Source: Streptomyces sp. Sge12 (GTDB lineage Bacteria > Actinomycetota > Actinomycetes > Streptomycetales > Streptomycetaceae). Taken from it: a DNA stretch of 64,000 nucleotides. A model generated the notes under the pieces. The model was not told where the DNA came from and did not search any database. It saw only the letters and a program-made list of their open reading frames with translations. The stretch spans positions 6,484,501-6,548,500 of the forward strand of contig NZ_CP020555.1 of the NCBI RefSeq assembly GCF_002080455.1. The letters run 5' to 3'. The number at the start of each line of letters is the position of its first letter. Position 1 is the first letter of the stretch. Below, in pieces: positions 33,410 through 41,861 of the stretch. The position numbers were made by a program, and so were the translations under genes.

Positions 33410-35038
33410 ATGACTGACCGCACCGCCCACTCCGCCGACGCCGCCGGAGCACCGACCAGGACCGTCCTCCTCCGCGGGGGCGAGGTCCACAGCCCCGCCG
33501 ACCCCTTCGCCACCGCGATGGTCGTCGAGCACGGCCGTATCGCCTGGGTCGGTTCCGAGGGCGCCGCCGACGCCTTCGCGCAGGGCGTGGACGAGGTCGT
33601 CGACCTGGGCGGCGCGCTCGTCACGCCCGCCTTCACCGACGCCCACGTCCACACCACCTCCGCGGGCCTGGCCCTGACCGGCCTGGACCTCACCGGCGCG
33701 CGCTCCCTGTCCGCCGCGCTGGACCTCGTACGCGCGTACGCCGCGAGCCGTCCGGCCGACCGGGTCCTCCTCGGGCACGGCTGGGACGCCGCCCGCTGGC
33801 CCGAGCGCCGGGCCCCGTACCGCGCGGAGCTCGACGAGGCCGCCGGCGGCCGCCCGCTCTACCTCAGCCGCGTCGACGTGCACTCGGCCGTGGTCACCAC
33901 GGCCCTGCTCGCCCTCGTGCCGGGCGTACGGCCCGACGGCGACCGGCCGCTGACCGCCGACGACCACCACGCCGTGCGGAGGGCCGCGCTGGCCGCCGTC
34001 ACGCCCGTGCAGCGCGCCGAGGCCCAGCGGGCCGCCCTCGACCGCGCCGCCTCCCTCGGGATCGGCTCCGTCCACGAGTGCGGCGGGCCCGAGATCTCCT
34101 CCGCCGACGACTTCACCGGGCTGCTCGCCCTGGCCGCCGAGCGGCCCGGACCGCGCGTGTTCGGGTACTGGGGCGACCGGGACCTCGAACTGGCCAGGGA
34201 GCTCGGGGCCGTCGGAGCGGCCGGCGACCTGTTCGTCGACGGCGCCCTCGGCTCGCACACCGCGTGCCTGCACGCCCCGTACGCCGACGCCGCGCACACC
34301 GGCACCGAATACCTCGATGTGCACGCCGTCACCGAGCACGTGGCCGCCTGCACCGAGGAGGGGCTCCAGGCCGGTTTCCACGCCATCGGCGACGCCGCGG
34401 TCACCGCCGTGGTGGAGGGGGTCCGGGCGGCCGCCGAGAAGGTCGGCCTGGCCCGCGTCCGCGCCGCCCGGCACCGGGTGGAGCACGTCGAGATGATGAC
34501 CCCCGCCACCATCGCCGCGTTCGCGGAGCTGGGGCTCACCGCCTCCGTGCAGCCCGCCTTCGACGCGGCCTGGGGCGGCGAGGACGGCATGTATGCCGAC
34601 CGGCTCGGCGCCGATCGCGCCCGCACCCTCAACCCGTACGCGGCCCTGCTGAGGGCCGGTGTCCCGCTGGCCTTCGGCTCGGACGCCCCGGTCACCCCGC
34701 TCGACCCGTGGGGCACCGTCCGCGCGGCCGCCTTCCACCGGACCCCCGAGCACCGCATCTCCGTACGGGCCGCCTTCACCGCCCACACGCGGGGCGGCTG
34801 GCGGGCGCTGGGCCGCGACGACGCGGGCGTCCTCGTTCCCGGCGCACCCGCCGACTACGCGGTCTGGCAGACGGGCGACCTGATCGTCCAGGCCCCCGAC
34901 GACCGGGTCGCGCGCTGGTCCACCGACCCCCGCTCGGGCACGCCCGGACTGCCCGACCTGACGCCCGGTTCCGAACTGCCGGTGTGCCTCGCCACCGTCG
35001 TCGGCGGGCGGGAGGTATTCGTACGCCCACAGGGGTGA
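33410..35038 (+). CDS. Amidohydrolase, YtcJ type (amidohydrolase 3 family)
   Basis: The 542-aa metal-dependent hydrolase has the metal motif TDAHVHTTS near residues 71 to 79. It also has HEC, FHAIGDAAV and RVEHVEMM segments holding further histidines, and the C-terminal FGSDAPVTPLDPW with the metal-binding aspartate. This is the layout of YtcJ-like amidohydrolases, whose physiological substrates are mostly unknown. There is no signal peptide, so it is cytoplasmic. It appears to be transcribed alone. Confidence 0.9.
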   Translation: MTDRTAHSADAAGAPTRTVLLRGGEVHSPADPFATAMVVEHGRIAWVGSEGAADAFAQGVDEVVDLGGALVTPAFTDAHVHTTSAGLALTGLDLTGARSLSAALDLVRAYAASRPADRVLLGHGWDAARWPERRAPYRAELDEAAGGRPLYLSRVDVHSAVVTTALLALVPGVRPDGDRPLTADDHHAVRRAALAAVTPVQRAEAQRAALDRAASLGIGSVHECGGPEISSADDFTGLLALAAERPGPRVFGYWGDRDLELARELGAVGAAGDLFVDGALGSHTACLHAPYADAAHTGTEYLDVHAVTEHVAACTEEGLQAGFHAIGDAAVTAVVEGVRAAAEKVGLARVRAARHRVEHVEMMTPATIAAFAELGLTASVQPAFDAAWGGEDGMYADRLGADRARTLNPYAALLRAGVPLAFGSDAPVTPLDPWGTVRAAAFHRTPEHRISVRAAFTAHTRGGWRALGRDDAGVLVPGAPADYAVWQTGDLIVQAPDDRVARWSTDPRSGTPGLPDLTPGSELPVCLATVVGGREVFVRPQG

Positions 35039-35352
35039 TCCGACGGGCCTCGGTTCGGTACGGGCGGTCGGACCCGGATAGGTTCGGCCGGGTCCACCAC
35101 AGGAAGTCCGTGCCGGACGGTTCCGTCTGCGCAGCGCGCCCGCGCCTCGGGGGCGAGGGAAGGTTTCGCCGGGCGGCGGGTGGCCCCGGATCGGGGTCCG
35201 GCGGTCCAGTAGACAACGGTCACGGCGGCCCGCAGCCAGCGGGAGTCCGACCGGCCCGAAGGACCGCGGGCCCCGATCCCTGTTCTCCCTGTTCTAAAGT
35301 CATCCTCTGCGACCAGACGTACAGGACGTGCAAGAGCACAAAAGGGGACTCA
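35039..35352. other. Gap before ppm1
   Basis: These 314 bases hold no credible gene. There is a short CCCCG-GAT-CGGGG hairpin (35184-35196) that could end the amidohydrolase transcript. The last 70 bases are less GC-rich and should contain the ppm1 promoter, but I could not pick -35 and -10 boxes with confidence. Confidence 0.5.
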
Positions 35353-36150
35353 GTGAGCGACGGCGGACAGCGGACCTACGGGCCGCTCGGTACAGCCTTG
35401 GTGATCATTCCGACCTACAACGAGGCGGAGAACATCGGGCTGATCGTCGGGCGCGTCCGCGCGGCGGTGCCCGAGGCCCACATCCTGGTCGCGGACGACA
35501 ACAGCCCCGACGGCACCGGCAAGCTCGCCGACGAGCTCTCGGTCGGCGACGACCACGTCCACGTGCTGCACCGCAAGGGCAAGGAAGGGCTCGGCGCCGC
35601 CTACCTGGCGGGCTTCGTGTGGGGCCTGGAGGCCGGCTACGGCGTGATCGTCGAGATGGACGCCGACGGTTCCCACCAGCCCGAGGAGCTGCCCCGGCTG
35701 CTGACCGCGCTGGCCGGTGCAGACCTGGTGCTGGGCTCCCGCTGGGTGCCGGGCGGCCGGGTCGTCAACTGGCCCAAGAGCCGGGAGTTCCTCTCGCGCG
35801 GCGGTTCGACCTACTCGCGGCTGATGCTGAACGTCCCGATCCGGGACGTGACCGGCGGCTACCGTGCCTTCCGCCGCGAGACCCTGGAGGGCCTGGGCCT
35901 GGACGAGGTGGCCTCCGCGGGCTACTGCTTCCAGGTCGACCTGGCCCGCAGGGCCGTGCAGAAGGGTTTCCGCGTGGTGGAGGTGCCCATCACCTTCGTC
36001 GAGCGCGAGTTCGGTGACAGCAAGATGAGCAAGGACATCGTGGTGGAGGCCCTGTGGCGGGTCACCCAGTGGGGCCTCAAGGCCCAGGCGTCGAAGCTGC
36101 TGGGCCGGGCGACCGGCCGGCCGGAGGACAAGCCGCAGGACAAGCCGTAG
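35353..36150 (+). CDS. ppm1: Polyprenol monophosphomannose synthase
   Basis: The 265-aa GT2 enzyme transfers mannose from GDP-mannose to polyprenyl phosphate at the inner membrane face, supplying protein O-mannosylation. It has IIPTYNEAENIGLIV, the DDNSPDGT nucleotide motif, VEMDADGSHQPEELP as the metal site, and RDVTGGYRAFRRE. There is no fused acyltransferase domain, unlike the mycobacterial Ppm1. The GTG at 35353 follows AAAGGGGA. In S. coelicolor the matching gene (SCO1423, from memory) is needed for phage phiC31 infection and glycosylation of exported proteins. Confidence 0.93.
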   Translation: MSDGGQRTYGPLGTALVIIPTYNEAENIGLIVGRVRAAVPEAHILVADDNSPDGTGKLADELSVGDDHVHVLHRKGKEGLGAAYLAGFVWGLEAGYGVIVEMDADGSHQPEELPRLLTALAGADLVLGSRWVPGGRVVNWPKSREFLSRGGSTYSRLMLNVPIRDVTGGYRAFRRETLEGLGLDEVASAGYCFQVDLARRAVQKGFRVVEVPITFVEREFGDSKMSKDIVVEALWRVTQWGLKAQASKLLGRATGRPEDKPQDKP

Positions 36151-36302
36151 GGCAGGCCGCAGGGCAAGGGGGGGCCTCGCCCGTCGGGCAGGCCCGGCGG
36201 TGCCGGTCAGCCACAGGCCCAGCGGCGCCGGTCAGCCCCTAGGGGTTGTCCGGTACCTCCGGCTGAGGTCGCTTTTATGCGGCCCCAGGCACACTGGGTG
36301 GT

Positions 36303-36875
36303 ATGACGACCGGCATTTCCACGGCCCCCCGGCGGCGCTCGCCCGCCCGTACCTTCCTTCCCCTGGCCATCGCCGCCTGGCTGATCCTCGAGATCTGGCT
36401 GCTCACCGTGATCGCGGACGTGGCCGGCGGGCTCGCCGTGGCGGCGCTGCTCGTGGGTGGCATCGTGCTGGGCGCGGTGGTCATCAAGCGGGCCGGGCGG
36501 CGTGCCTTCAAGAACCTGGCGAACACCTTCCAGCAGGCCCAGCAGGGGCAGCAGCCCACGCCGCAGCAGCCCGGCCAGGGCAACGGCCTCACGATGCTGG
36601 CGGGCCTGCTGCTGATGATGCCGGGCCTGATCTCCGACGCCGCGGGCCTGGTCCTGCTGCTGCCGCCCGTCCGGGCCTGGATCGGCCGCAGGGCCGCCCG
36701 CTCGCTCGAGCGGAAGATGACCTCGGCCCCGGCCGGTAGCGTCGGTGACGCCTTCCAGCAGGCCCGGATCCACTACCCCGACGGCAAGATCGTCCAGGGC
36801 GAGGTCGTCCGCGAGGACCGGCCGGGGCAGCAGGACGGCCCGGACACGGCCTACCGCCCGCCGCTGACCCCATAG
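36303..36875 (+). CDS. fxsA: FxsA family membrane protein
   Basis: The 190-aa protein has three hydrophobic segments (about 20 to 37, 40 to 60, 98 to 120). The family GLLLMMPGLISDAAGLVLLLPPVR follows a Gln-rich loop (QQAQQGQQPTPQQPGQ). The E. coli homologue lowers phage exclusion when overproduced; the native role is unknown. A strong terminator follows 41 bases after its stop. Confidence 0.92.
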   Translation: MTTGISTAPRRRSPARTFLPLAIAAWLILEIWLLTVIADVAGGLAVAALLVGGIVLGAVVIKRAGRRAFKNLANTFQQAQQGQQPTPQQPGQGNGLTMLAGLLLMMPGLISDAAGLVLLLPPVRAWIGRRAARSLERKMTSAPAGSVGDAFQQARIHYPDGKIVQGEVVREDRPGQQDGPDTAYRPPLTP

Positions 36876-36916
36876 AACCGGGAAGAACCGGGAAGCCGCA
36901 GGGCCGGCACGGAGCA

Positions 36917-36963
36917 AAGCCGAGGGGCCCCGCCACACGATGTGTGGCGGGGCCCCTCGGCTT
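36917..36963. terminator. Bidirectional terminator between fxsA and rbpA
   Basis: A perfect 22-bp stem (36917-36938 with 36942-36963) and a three-base GAT loop start with AA and end with TT, so it can serve the convergent fxsA and rbpA genes alike. Confidence 0.93.
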
Positions 36964-36982
36964 GTGTGGATCCGTCCGGCTG

Positions 36983-37357
36983 TCAGGCGGACTTGCGGCT
37001 GTCCCGCGGATGCACGGCAATGTTCATGGCGCCGGAACGCAGGACTGCAAGCCTTTCGGCCAGCACTTCCTCCAGCTCCTCGCGGGTGCGTCGCTCCATG
37101 AGCATGTCCCAGTGCGTTCGCGCAGGCTTGCCCTTCTTCTCTTCGGGCCCATCCCCGTCCACCAGGAGTGCCATGGCGCCGCACGCCTTGCACTCCCACT
37201 CCGGCGGAATTTCTGCCTCAACCGAGAACGGCATCTCAAATCGATGTCCGTTCTGGCATGCGTACTCCACCGCCTGGCGCGGGGCCAGATCGATGCCGCG
37301 GTCCGTCTCGTAGCTGGTAACCACGAGGCGCGTACCGCGGAGAGCTCGCTCACTCAT
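36983..37357 (-). CDS. rbpA: RNA polymerase-binding protein RbpA
   Basis: The 124-aa actinobacterial transcription factor binds RNA polymerase and the main sigma factor and stabilises the open complex. It has the N-terminal SERALRGTRLVVTSYETDRG, then a zinc-type core with CQNGHRF and ECKACG (about 34 to 60). A basic linker follows, and then the sigma-interacting tail RTHWDMLMERRTREELEEVL. Length and order fit the family. A SigR-type promoter lies upstream, as is established for rbpA (SCO1421) in S. coelicolor. Confidence 0.97.
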   Translation of the reverse strand: MSERALRGTRLVVTSYETDRGIDLAPRQAVEYACQNGHRFEMPFSVEAEIPPEWECKACGAMALLVDGDGPEEKKGKPARTHWDMLMERRTREELEEVLAERLAVLRSGAMNIAVHPRDSRKSA

Positions 37358-37418
37358 GAATCGTGCCTCCCGGGCTTGTCGCCCACAGGACAGGTGTCGC
37401 TGTCGTCGTCATCCGGTC

Positions 37419-37444
37419 AACGTCCGGTCGGCGGTATAGATTCC
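37419..37444 (-). promoter_or_regulatory. SigR-type promoter of rbpA
   Basis: On the minus strand GGGAAT with GGAAT at 37440-37444 is followed after exactly 18 bases by GTT (37419-37421). GGAAT-N18/19-GTT is the consensus of the thiol-oxidative-stress sigma factor SigR. The transcription start would lie about 55 bases upstream of the rbpA ATG. Confidence 0.88.
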
Positions 37445-37509
37445 CGCTCCGGGTCGTGCGTCGCCCGTCGTGCCGCCCCTTGTTGTACCCACCAGTGCCC
37501 GTTTTGTCA

Positions 37510-37525
37510 CATCTGGCAGCAGATG
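37510..37525. promoter_or_regulatory. Inverted repeat upstream of rbpA
   Basis: CATCTG-GCAG-CAGATG is flanked by two direct TGTCAC copies, about 65 bases upstream of the SigR promoter. A further direct repeat AATTCGTTCG occurs at 37616-37625 and 37627-37636. These lie in the 313-base gap between rbpA and the next gene, which has no coding sequence. Confidence 0.45.
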
Positions 37526-37670
37526 TCACCCAACGTCCACGCTTCTTGAGCGCGCAGTAACGGTCCGCCTGGCAGGCCAAAGGCGTACACTACCGGCCCT
37601 TTGCTTCAACGTCTAAATTCGTTCGGAATTCGTTCGTGGATGCGGGCGGTGCGCACTCGCGGACCCGCGT

Positions 37671-39140
37671 TCAGATCCGCTCCGGTACAGGATTGCCTGC
37701 CGCCTCCACCGCGCGCCGCACCGGCACTCGCGCCAGGAGCACGAATCCCAGTGCGAAGAAGACCACCAGCGAGATGATCGCGTCCCGGTAGCTGCCCGTG
37801 AGCTGGTACGTCAGGCCGAACACCAGCGGCCCCACCCAGCTCAGGCCCCGGTCGCTCATCTCGTACGCGGAGAAGTACTCGGCCTCCTTGCCCGCCGGCA
37901 CCAGGTGGGAGAACAGGGAACGGGACAGCGCCTGGCTGCCTCCCAGTACCAGTCCGATCATCGCGGCGAGCGCGAAGAACCACGCCGGGGTCCGGGCCGG
38001 CAGGAAGTAGCCCGCCGCCAGCGTCACCGCCCAGGCCGCCAGCGAGCCCAGGATCGTCCGCTTGGCTCCGTAGATCCGGGCGAGGCGGCCCATGCCGAGC
38101 GCGCCGGCCACCGCCAGGATCTGCACCAGCAGCACCGCCCCGATCAGGGTGGACTGCTCCAGCTTCAGCTCCTCCGAGCCGTAGATGGAGGCCTGGGAGA
38201 TGACCGTCTGCACGCCGTCGTTGTAGATCAGGTACGCCAGCAGGAACGACAGGGTCAGCGGGTAGCGCCGCATGTCCTTCAAGGTGGCCACGAGCTGCTT
38301 CCAGCCGCTGACGGCCGGAGCCGACCCCGGCTCCCGGACCACGGCCCGGTCCCGCAGCCGGCGCAGCGGGATCAGGGCGAAGGCTCCCCACCACAGGCCC
38401 GCGGAGGCCAGGCAGATCCGGACGGCCTCGCCCTCCGTGAGGCCGAAGGAGTCGTGGCCCTGGAAGAGGACCAGGTTCACCACCAGCATCACCGAGCCCG
38501 CGGTGTAGCCGAAGGCCCAGCCCCGGGAGGAGACGGTGTCCCGCTCGTCGGGGGTGGAGATCTGCGGCAGATAGGCGTTGTAGAGCACCATCGAGACGGA
38601 CAGCGAGGCGTTGGCCACCACCAGCAGCAGGCCGCCCAGGAGGTAGCGCTCACCGCCCAGGAAGAACATCCCGGCGGTCGCGGCGGCGCCCGTGTAGGCG
38701 GCCGCCGCCAGCAACGGCTTCTTGCGCCCGGTCCGGTCGGCGACGGCGCCCACCAGCGGCATCAGCAGGACGGCCAGGATCACCGAGGCCGAGACCGAGT
38801 ACGCGAAGAAGGAGCCCGCCCGCACCGGGATGCCCAGCGGGTGCACGAAGCCCTCCGAGTCCGCGGCGGCCTTGGCCACCGCGGTCAGGTAGGGGCCGAG
38901 GAAGACGGTCAGCACGCTCGCCGAGTAGACCGAGACGGCGAAGTCGTAGAAGTACCAGCCCCGCTGCTCGCGCTTGCGCTCGGCGGTCGAAGCTGTCGCA
39001 GTGGTCGCAGCCGTGGCAGTGGTCTCGGCCGTCGGCGTCCCGTTCGCCGCCGGGGTCTGCACCGGCACGGCGGCCGCCGCTCTGCCGTCCTCCGCCCCGG
39101 GTTCCGCTTCCTCGGTCCTGCTGCTTTCTTCCGCACTCAT
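37671..39140 (-). CDS. MFS transporter, Atg22-like
   Basis: The 489-aa protein has about 12 hydrophobic segments after a 60-residue hydrophilic N-terminus rich in Ala, Thr and Glu. REQRGWYFYDFAVSVYSASVLTVFLGPYL and VGAVADRTGRKKPLLA match the vacuole effluxer Atg22-like branch of the MFS. That branch exports amino acids in yeast; the bacterial substrate is unknown. A GDPD gene lies 67 bases upstream on the same strand. Confidence 0.88.
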   Translation of the reverse strand: MSAEESSRTEEAEPGAEDGRAAAAVPVQTPAANGTPTAETTATAATTATASTAERKREQRGWYFYDFAVSVYSASVLTVFLGPYLTAVAKAAADSEGFVHPLGIPVRAGSFFAYSVSASVILAVLLMPLVGAVADRTGRKKPLLAAAAYTGAAATAGMFFLGGERYLLGGLLLVVANASLSVSMVLYNAYLPQISTPDERDTVSSRGWAFGYTAGSVMLVVNLVLFQGHDSFGLTEGEAVRICLASAGLWWGAFALIPLRRLRDRAVVREPGSAPAVSGWKQLVATLKDMRRYPLTLSFLLAYLIYNDGVQTVISQASIYGSEELKLEQSTLIGAVLLVQILAVAGALGMGRLARIYGAKRTILGSLAAWAVTLAAGYFLPARTPAWFFALAAMIGLVLGGSQALSRSLFSHLVPAGKEAEYFSAYEMSDRGLSWVGPLVFGLTYQLTGSYRDAIISLVVFFALGFVLLARVPVRRAVEAAGNPVPERI

Positions 39141-39207
39141 GCGGTGTCCCCCTCGCTGGTCCCGTACGGCAGCGGCCTCCGGGCCCGCGCGGGGGACGAA
39201 GGGCGAG

Positions 39208-39978
39208 TCAGGCCCAGGCCCCGCGGCGGTCCAGCACCGTGCGCAAGATGTCGATCCGGTCGGTCATGATGCCATCGACACCCAGGTCGAGGAGAGCCTC
39301 CATGCGTTCCGGTTCGTTCACGGTCCACACGTGCACCTGGAGTCCCCGCTCGTGTGCGGTGCGTACGAACCTGCGGTCGACCACGCGGATGCCGGCCTGG
39401 GTCTCCGGGACCTGCGCCGCCACCGCGCCCACCCGCAGCGCCGCGGGAATGGCGTACGAGCGCAGCCGCAGGCCGACCACGCCGCGCACGCCGTAGGAGG
39501 TCGCCAGCCGCGGACCGGCGATCCTCTGGGCGCGGGCCACCCGGCTCTCGGAGAAGGAGCCCACGCAGACCCGGTCCCAGATCCCGGCCCGTGCGATCAG
39601 GTTGACCAGCGGGTGGAGCGCCGACTCGGCCTTGACGTCGATGTTCCAGCGGGCGTCCGGGAACTCCTCCAGCAGCTCCTCGAAGAGCGGCAGCGGCTCG
39701 GTGCCCGCCACCTTCGCCTCGCGGACCTGCTTCCAGGACAGCTCGGCGATCCGGCCCCGGCCGTCGGTGACCCGGTCGAGGGTGGAGTCGTGGAAGGCGA
39801 CCAGCTTCCCGTCGACCGTGGCGTGCACATCGGTCTCGAAGTACCGGTAGCCCGCCTCTGCGGCCCGGCGGAAGGCGGCGGCGGTGTTCTCCAGACCGTC
39901 CGCGGCACCTCCACGGTGTGCGAAGGGGATCGGAGCCGGGTGGTCCAGATAGGGATGGCGAAGGCGTACGTGCGTCAC
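39208..39978 (-). CDS. Glycerophosphodiester phosphodiesterase
   Basis: The 256-aa enzyme hydrolyses glycerophosphodiesters to glycerol 3-phosphate and an alcohol. Catalytic motifs are AHRGGAADGLENT (about 21 to 33), ETDVHATVDGKLVAFHD (about 49 to 65) with both catalytic histidines, and VNEPERMEALLDLGVDGIMTD at the end. There is no signal peptide, so it acts in the cytoplasm. The GTG at 39978 (VTHVRLRHP) gives the family's normal start. It is divergent from the MocR regulator. Confidence 0.93.
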   Translation of the reverse strand: MTHVRLRHPYLDHPAPIPFAHRGGAADGLENTAAAFRRAAEAGYRYFETDVHATVDGKLVAFHDSTLDRVTDGRGRIAELSWKQVREAKVAGTEPLPLFEELLEEFPDARWNIDVKAESALHPLVNLIARAGIWDRVCVGSFSESRVARAQRIAGPRLATSYGVRGVVGLRLRSYAIPAALRVGAVAAQVPETQAGIRVVDRRFVRTAHERGLQVHVWTVNEPERMEALLDLGVDGIMTDRIDILRTVLDRRGAWA

Positions 39979-40201
39979 GGCGGCAGTATGCCCTTTGTTG
40001 CCCGTGGGACGGGTGCGGCCGCATGGCTGCCTGATGAACGGCGCGTCTCCCCGACCACCCGGCCGCCGCCACCGTGCATACGCACACCCCACCCTGGCCC
40101 GGGTGGCCTCCGGCGTGACAGGCTGTGGGCGCGGAAGCAATCCAATACCGGCGCCGCCCCCGGTCGGGCGAGGCCAATGCGACGAAGGTGGACCGGACAG
40201 C

Positions 40202-41704
40202 ATGGCCGAATGGACCTCAGCGGTCGGTGCCGCACAGCTCGCCCGCCTCATCACCTCCCAGCAGGAGCGCCCCAGCGCCCCCGGCGCGCGCAAGCTGCCC
40301 GCCTACCGGACCCTCGCCGACGGCATCCGGCTCCTGGTCCTCGAAGGCCGCGTCCCGGTCGCCGCCCGGCTGCCCGCCGAGCGCGAGCTGGCCGTCGCCC
40401 TCTCGCTCAGCCGCACCACCGTCGCCGCCGCGTACGAGGCCCTGCGCGGGGAGGGGTTCCTGGAGTCCCGCCGCGGCGCCGGCAGCTGGACCTCCGTCCC
40501 GGCCGGGAACCCGCTGCCGGCCCGCGGCCTGGAGCCGCTGCCGCCCGAGTCCCTCGGTTCCATGATCGACCTCGGCTGCGCCGCGCTCCCGGCCCCCGAG
40601 CCCTGGCTCACCAAGGCCGTCCAGGGCGCCCTGGAGGAGCTGCCGCCGTACGCGCACACCCACGGGGACTACCCGGCGGGCCTGCCCGCGCTGCGCCGGA
40701 TGCTCGCCGACCGCTACACCGAGCAGGGCATTCCCACCATGCCCGAGCAGATCATGGTCACCACCGGCGCGATGGGCGCCATCGACGCGATCTGCAGCCT
40801 CTTCGCCGGGCGCGGGGAGCGGATCGCCGTCGAGTCCCCCTCCTACGCCAACATCCTCCAGCTCATGCGCGCCGCCGGGGTGCGCCTCGTCCCCGTCGCC
40901 ATGGCCGACGGCCTCACCGGCTGGGACATGGACGTCTGGCGGCAGGTGCTGCGCGATTCGGCCCCGCGCCTCGCCTACGTGGTCGCCGACTTCCACAACC
41001 CGACCGGGGCCCTGGCCTCCGAGGACCAGCGCCGCGCCATGGTGGAGGCCGCCCGGTCGGCCGGCACCGTCCTGGTGGCCGACGAGACCATGCTGGAGCT
41101 CCAGCTGGACCCGGACCTGGAGATGCCCCGCCCGGTGTGCTCCTTCGACCCGGCCGGCAGCACCGTCATCACCGTCGGCTCCGCCAGCAAGGCCTTCTGG
41201 GCGGGCATGCGGATCGGCTGGGTCCGCGCCGCCCCGGACGTCATCCGCAGCCTGGTCGCCGCCCGCGCCTACGCCGACCTGGGCACCCCGGTGCTGGAAC
41301 AGCTCGCGGTGAACTGGCTGATGCGGACCGGCGGCTGGCAGGAGGCCGTCGGGATCCGGCGCCGGCAGGCCCGGGAGAACCGCGACGCGCTGGTCGCGGC
41401 GGTGCGCCGGGAACTGCCCGACTGGGAGTTCGAGGTCCCGCGGGGCGGGCTGACGCTGTGGGCCCGCGCGGGCGGGCTCTCCGGCTCCCGGCTGGCCGAG
41501 GTGGGGGAGCGGGTCGGCGTACGGGTGCCCTCGGGGCCCCGGTTCGGCGTGGACGGCGCCTTCGAGGGGTACGTCCGGCTGCCGTTCACCGTGGGCGGGC
41601 CGGTGGCCGAGGAGGCCGCCTCCCGGCTGGCCGCGGCGGCCCGGCTGGTCGGCACGGGCGCGGGCGGCAGCGGGGCCGAGCCGCCCCGCACCTTCGTGGC
41701 GTAG
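40202..41704 (+). CDS. MocR-type regulator (GntR helix-turn-helix fused to aminotransferase domain)
   Basis: The 500-aa protein begins with a GntR winged helix (about 35 to 100, LPAERELAVALSLSRTTVAAAYEALRGEGFLE). A fold type I aminotransferase domain follows (about 130 to 490). FHNPTGALAS, VADETMLELQ and the PLP lysine in SASKAFWAGMRIGW are present. MocR proteins sense vitamin B6 or amino acid derivatives rather than act as enzymes. No obvious target gene is adjacent. The ATG at 40202 was chosen because the upstream frame crosses the divergent promoter region. Confidence 0.9.
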   Translation: MAEWTSAVGAAQLARLITSQQERPSAPGARKLPAYRTLADGIRLLVLEGRVPVAARLPAERELAVALSLSRTTVAAAYEALRGEGFLESRRGAGSWTSVPAGNPLPARGLEPLPPESLGSMIDLGCAALPAPEPWLTKAVQGALEELPPYAHTHGDYPAGLPALRRMLADRYTEQGIPTMPEQIMVTTGAMGAIDAICSLFAGRGERIAVESPSYANILQLMRAAGVRLVPVAMADGLTGWDMDVWRQVLRDSAPRLAYVVADFHNPTGALASEDQRRAMVEAARSAGTVLVADETMLELQLDPDLEMPRPVCSFDPAGSTVITVGSASKAFWAGMRIGWVRAAPDVIRSLVAARAYADLGTPVLEQLAVNWLMRTGGWQEAVGIRRRQARENRDALVAAVRRELPDWEFEVPRGGLTLWARAGGLSGSRLAEVGERVGVRVPSGPRFGVDGAFEGYVRLPFTVGGPVAEEAASRLAAAARLVGTGAGGSGAEPPRTFVA

Positions 41705-41767
41705 GGCGCCGGACCCGCTGCCCGCCGGTTGGGACGGGGGCGGGTGCGTGCCGGGGCGTCCGCGCAG

Positions 41768-41820
41768 GGCGCCGAACGCAACCGCCCCTCACGCTCCGGC
41801 CCGTGGCCGCGTTCGGCGCC
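41768..41820. terminator. Inverted repeat between convergent MocR and sffA genes
   Basis: GGCGCCGAACGC (41768-41779) is perfectly complementary to 41809-41820 across a 29-base loop that is itself GC-rich. It sits midway between two convergent genes and probably ends both transcripts. Confidence 0.65.
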
Positions 41821-41861
41821 CGAGGAATGCCCCGGCGCGCGCCCGGGCCCGCCGCACCGGC

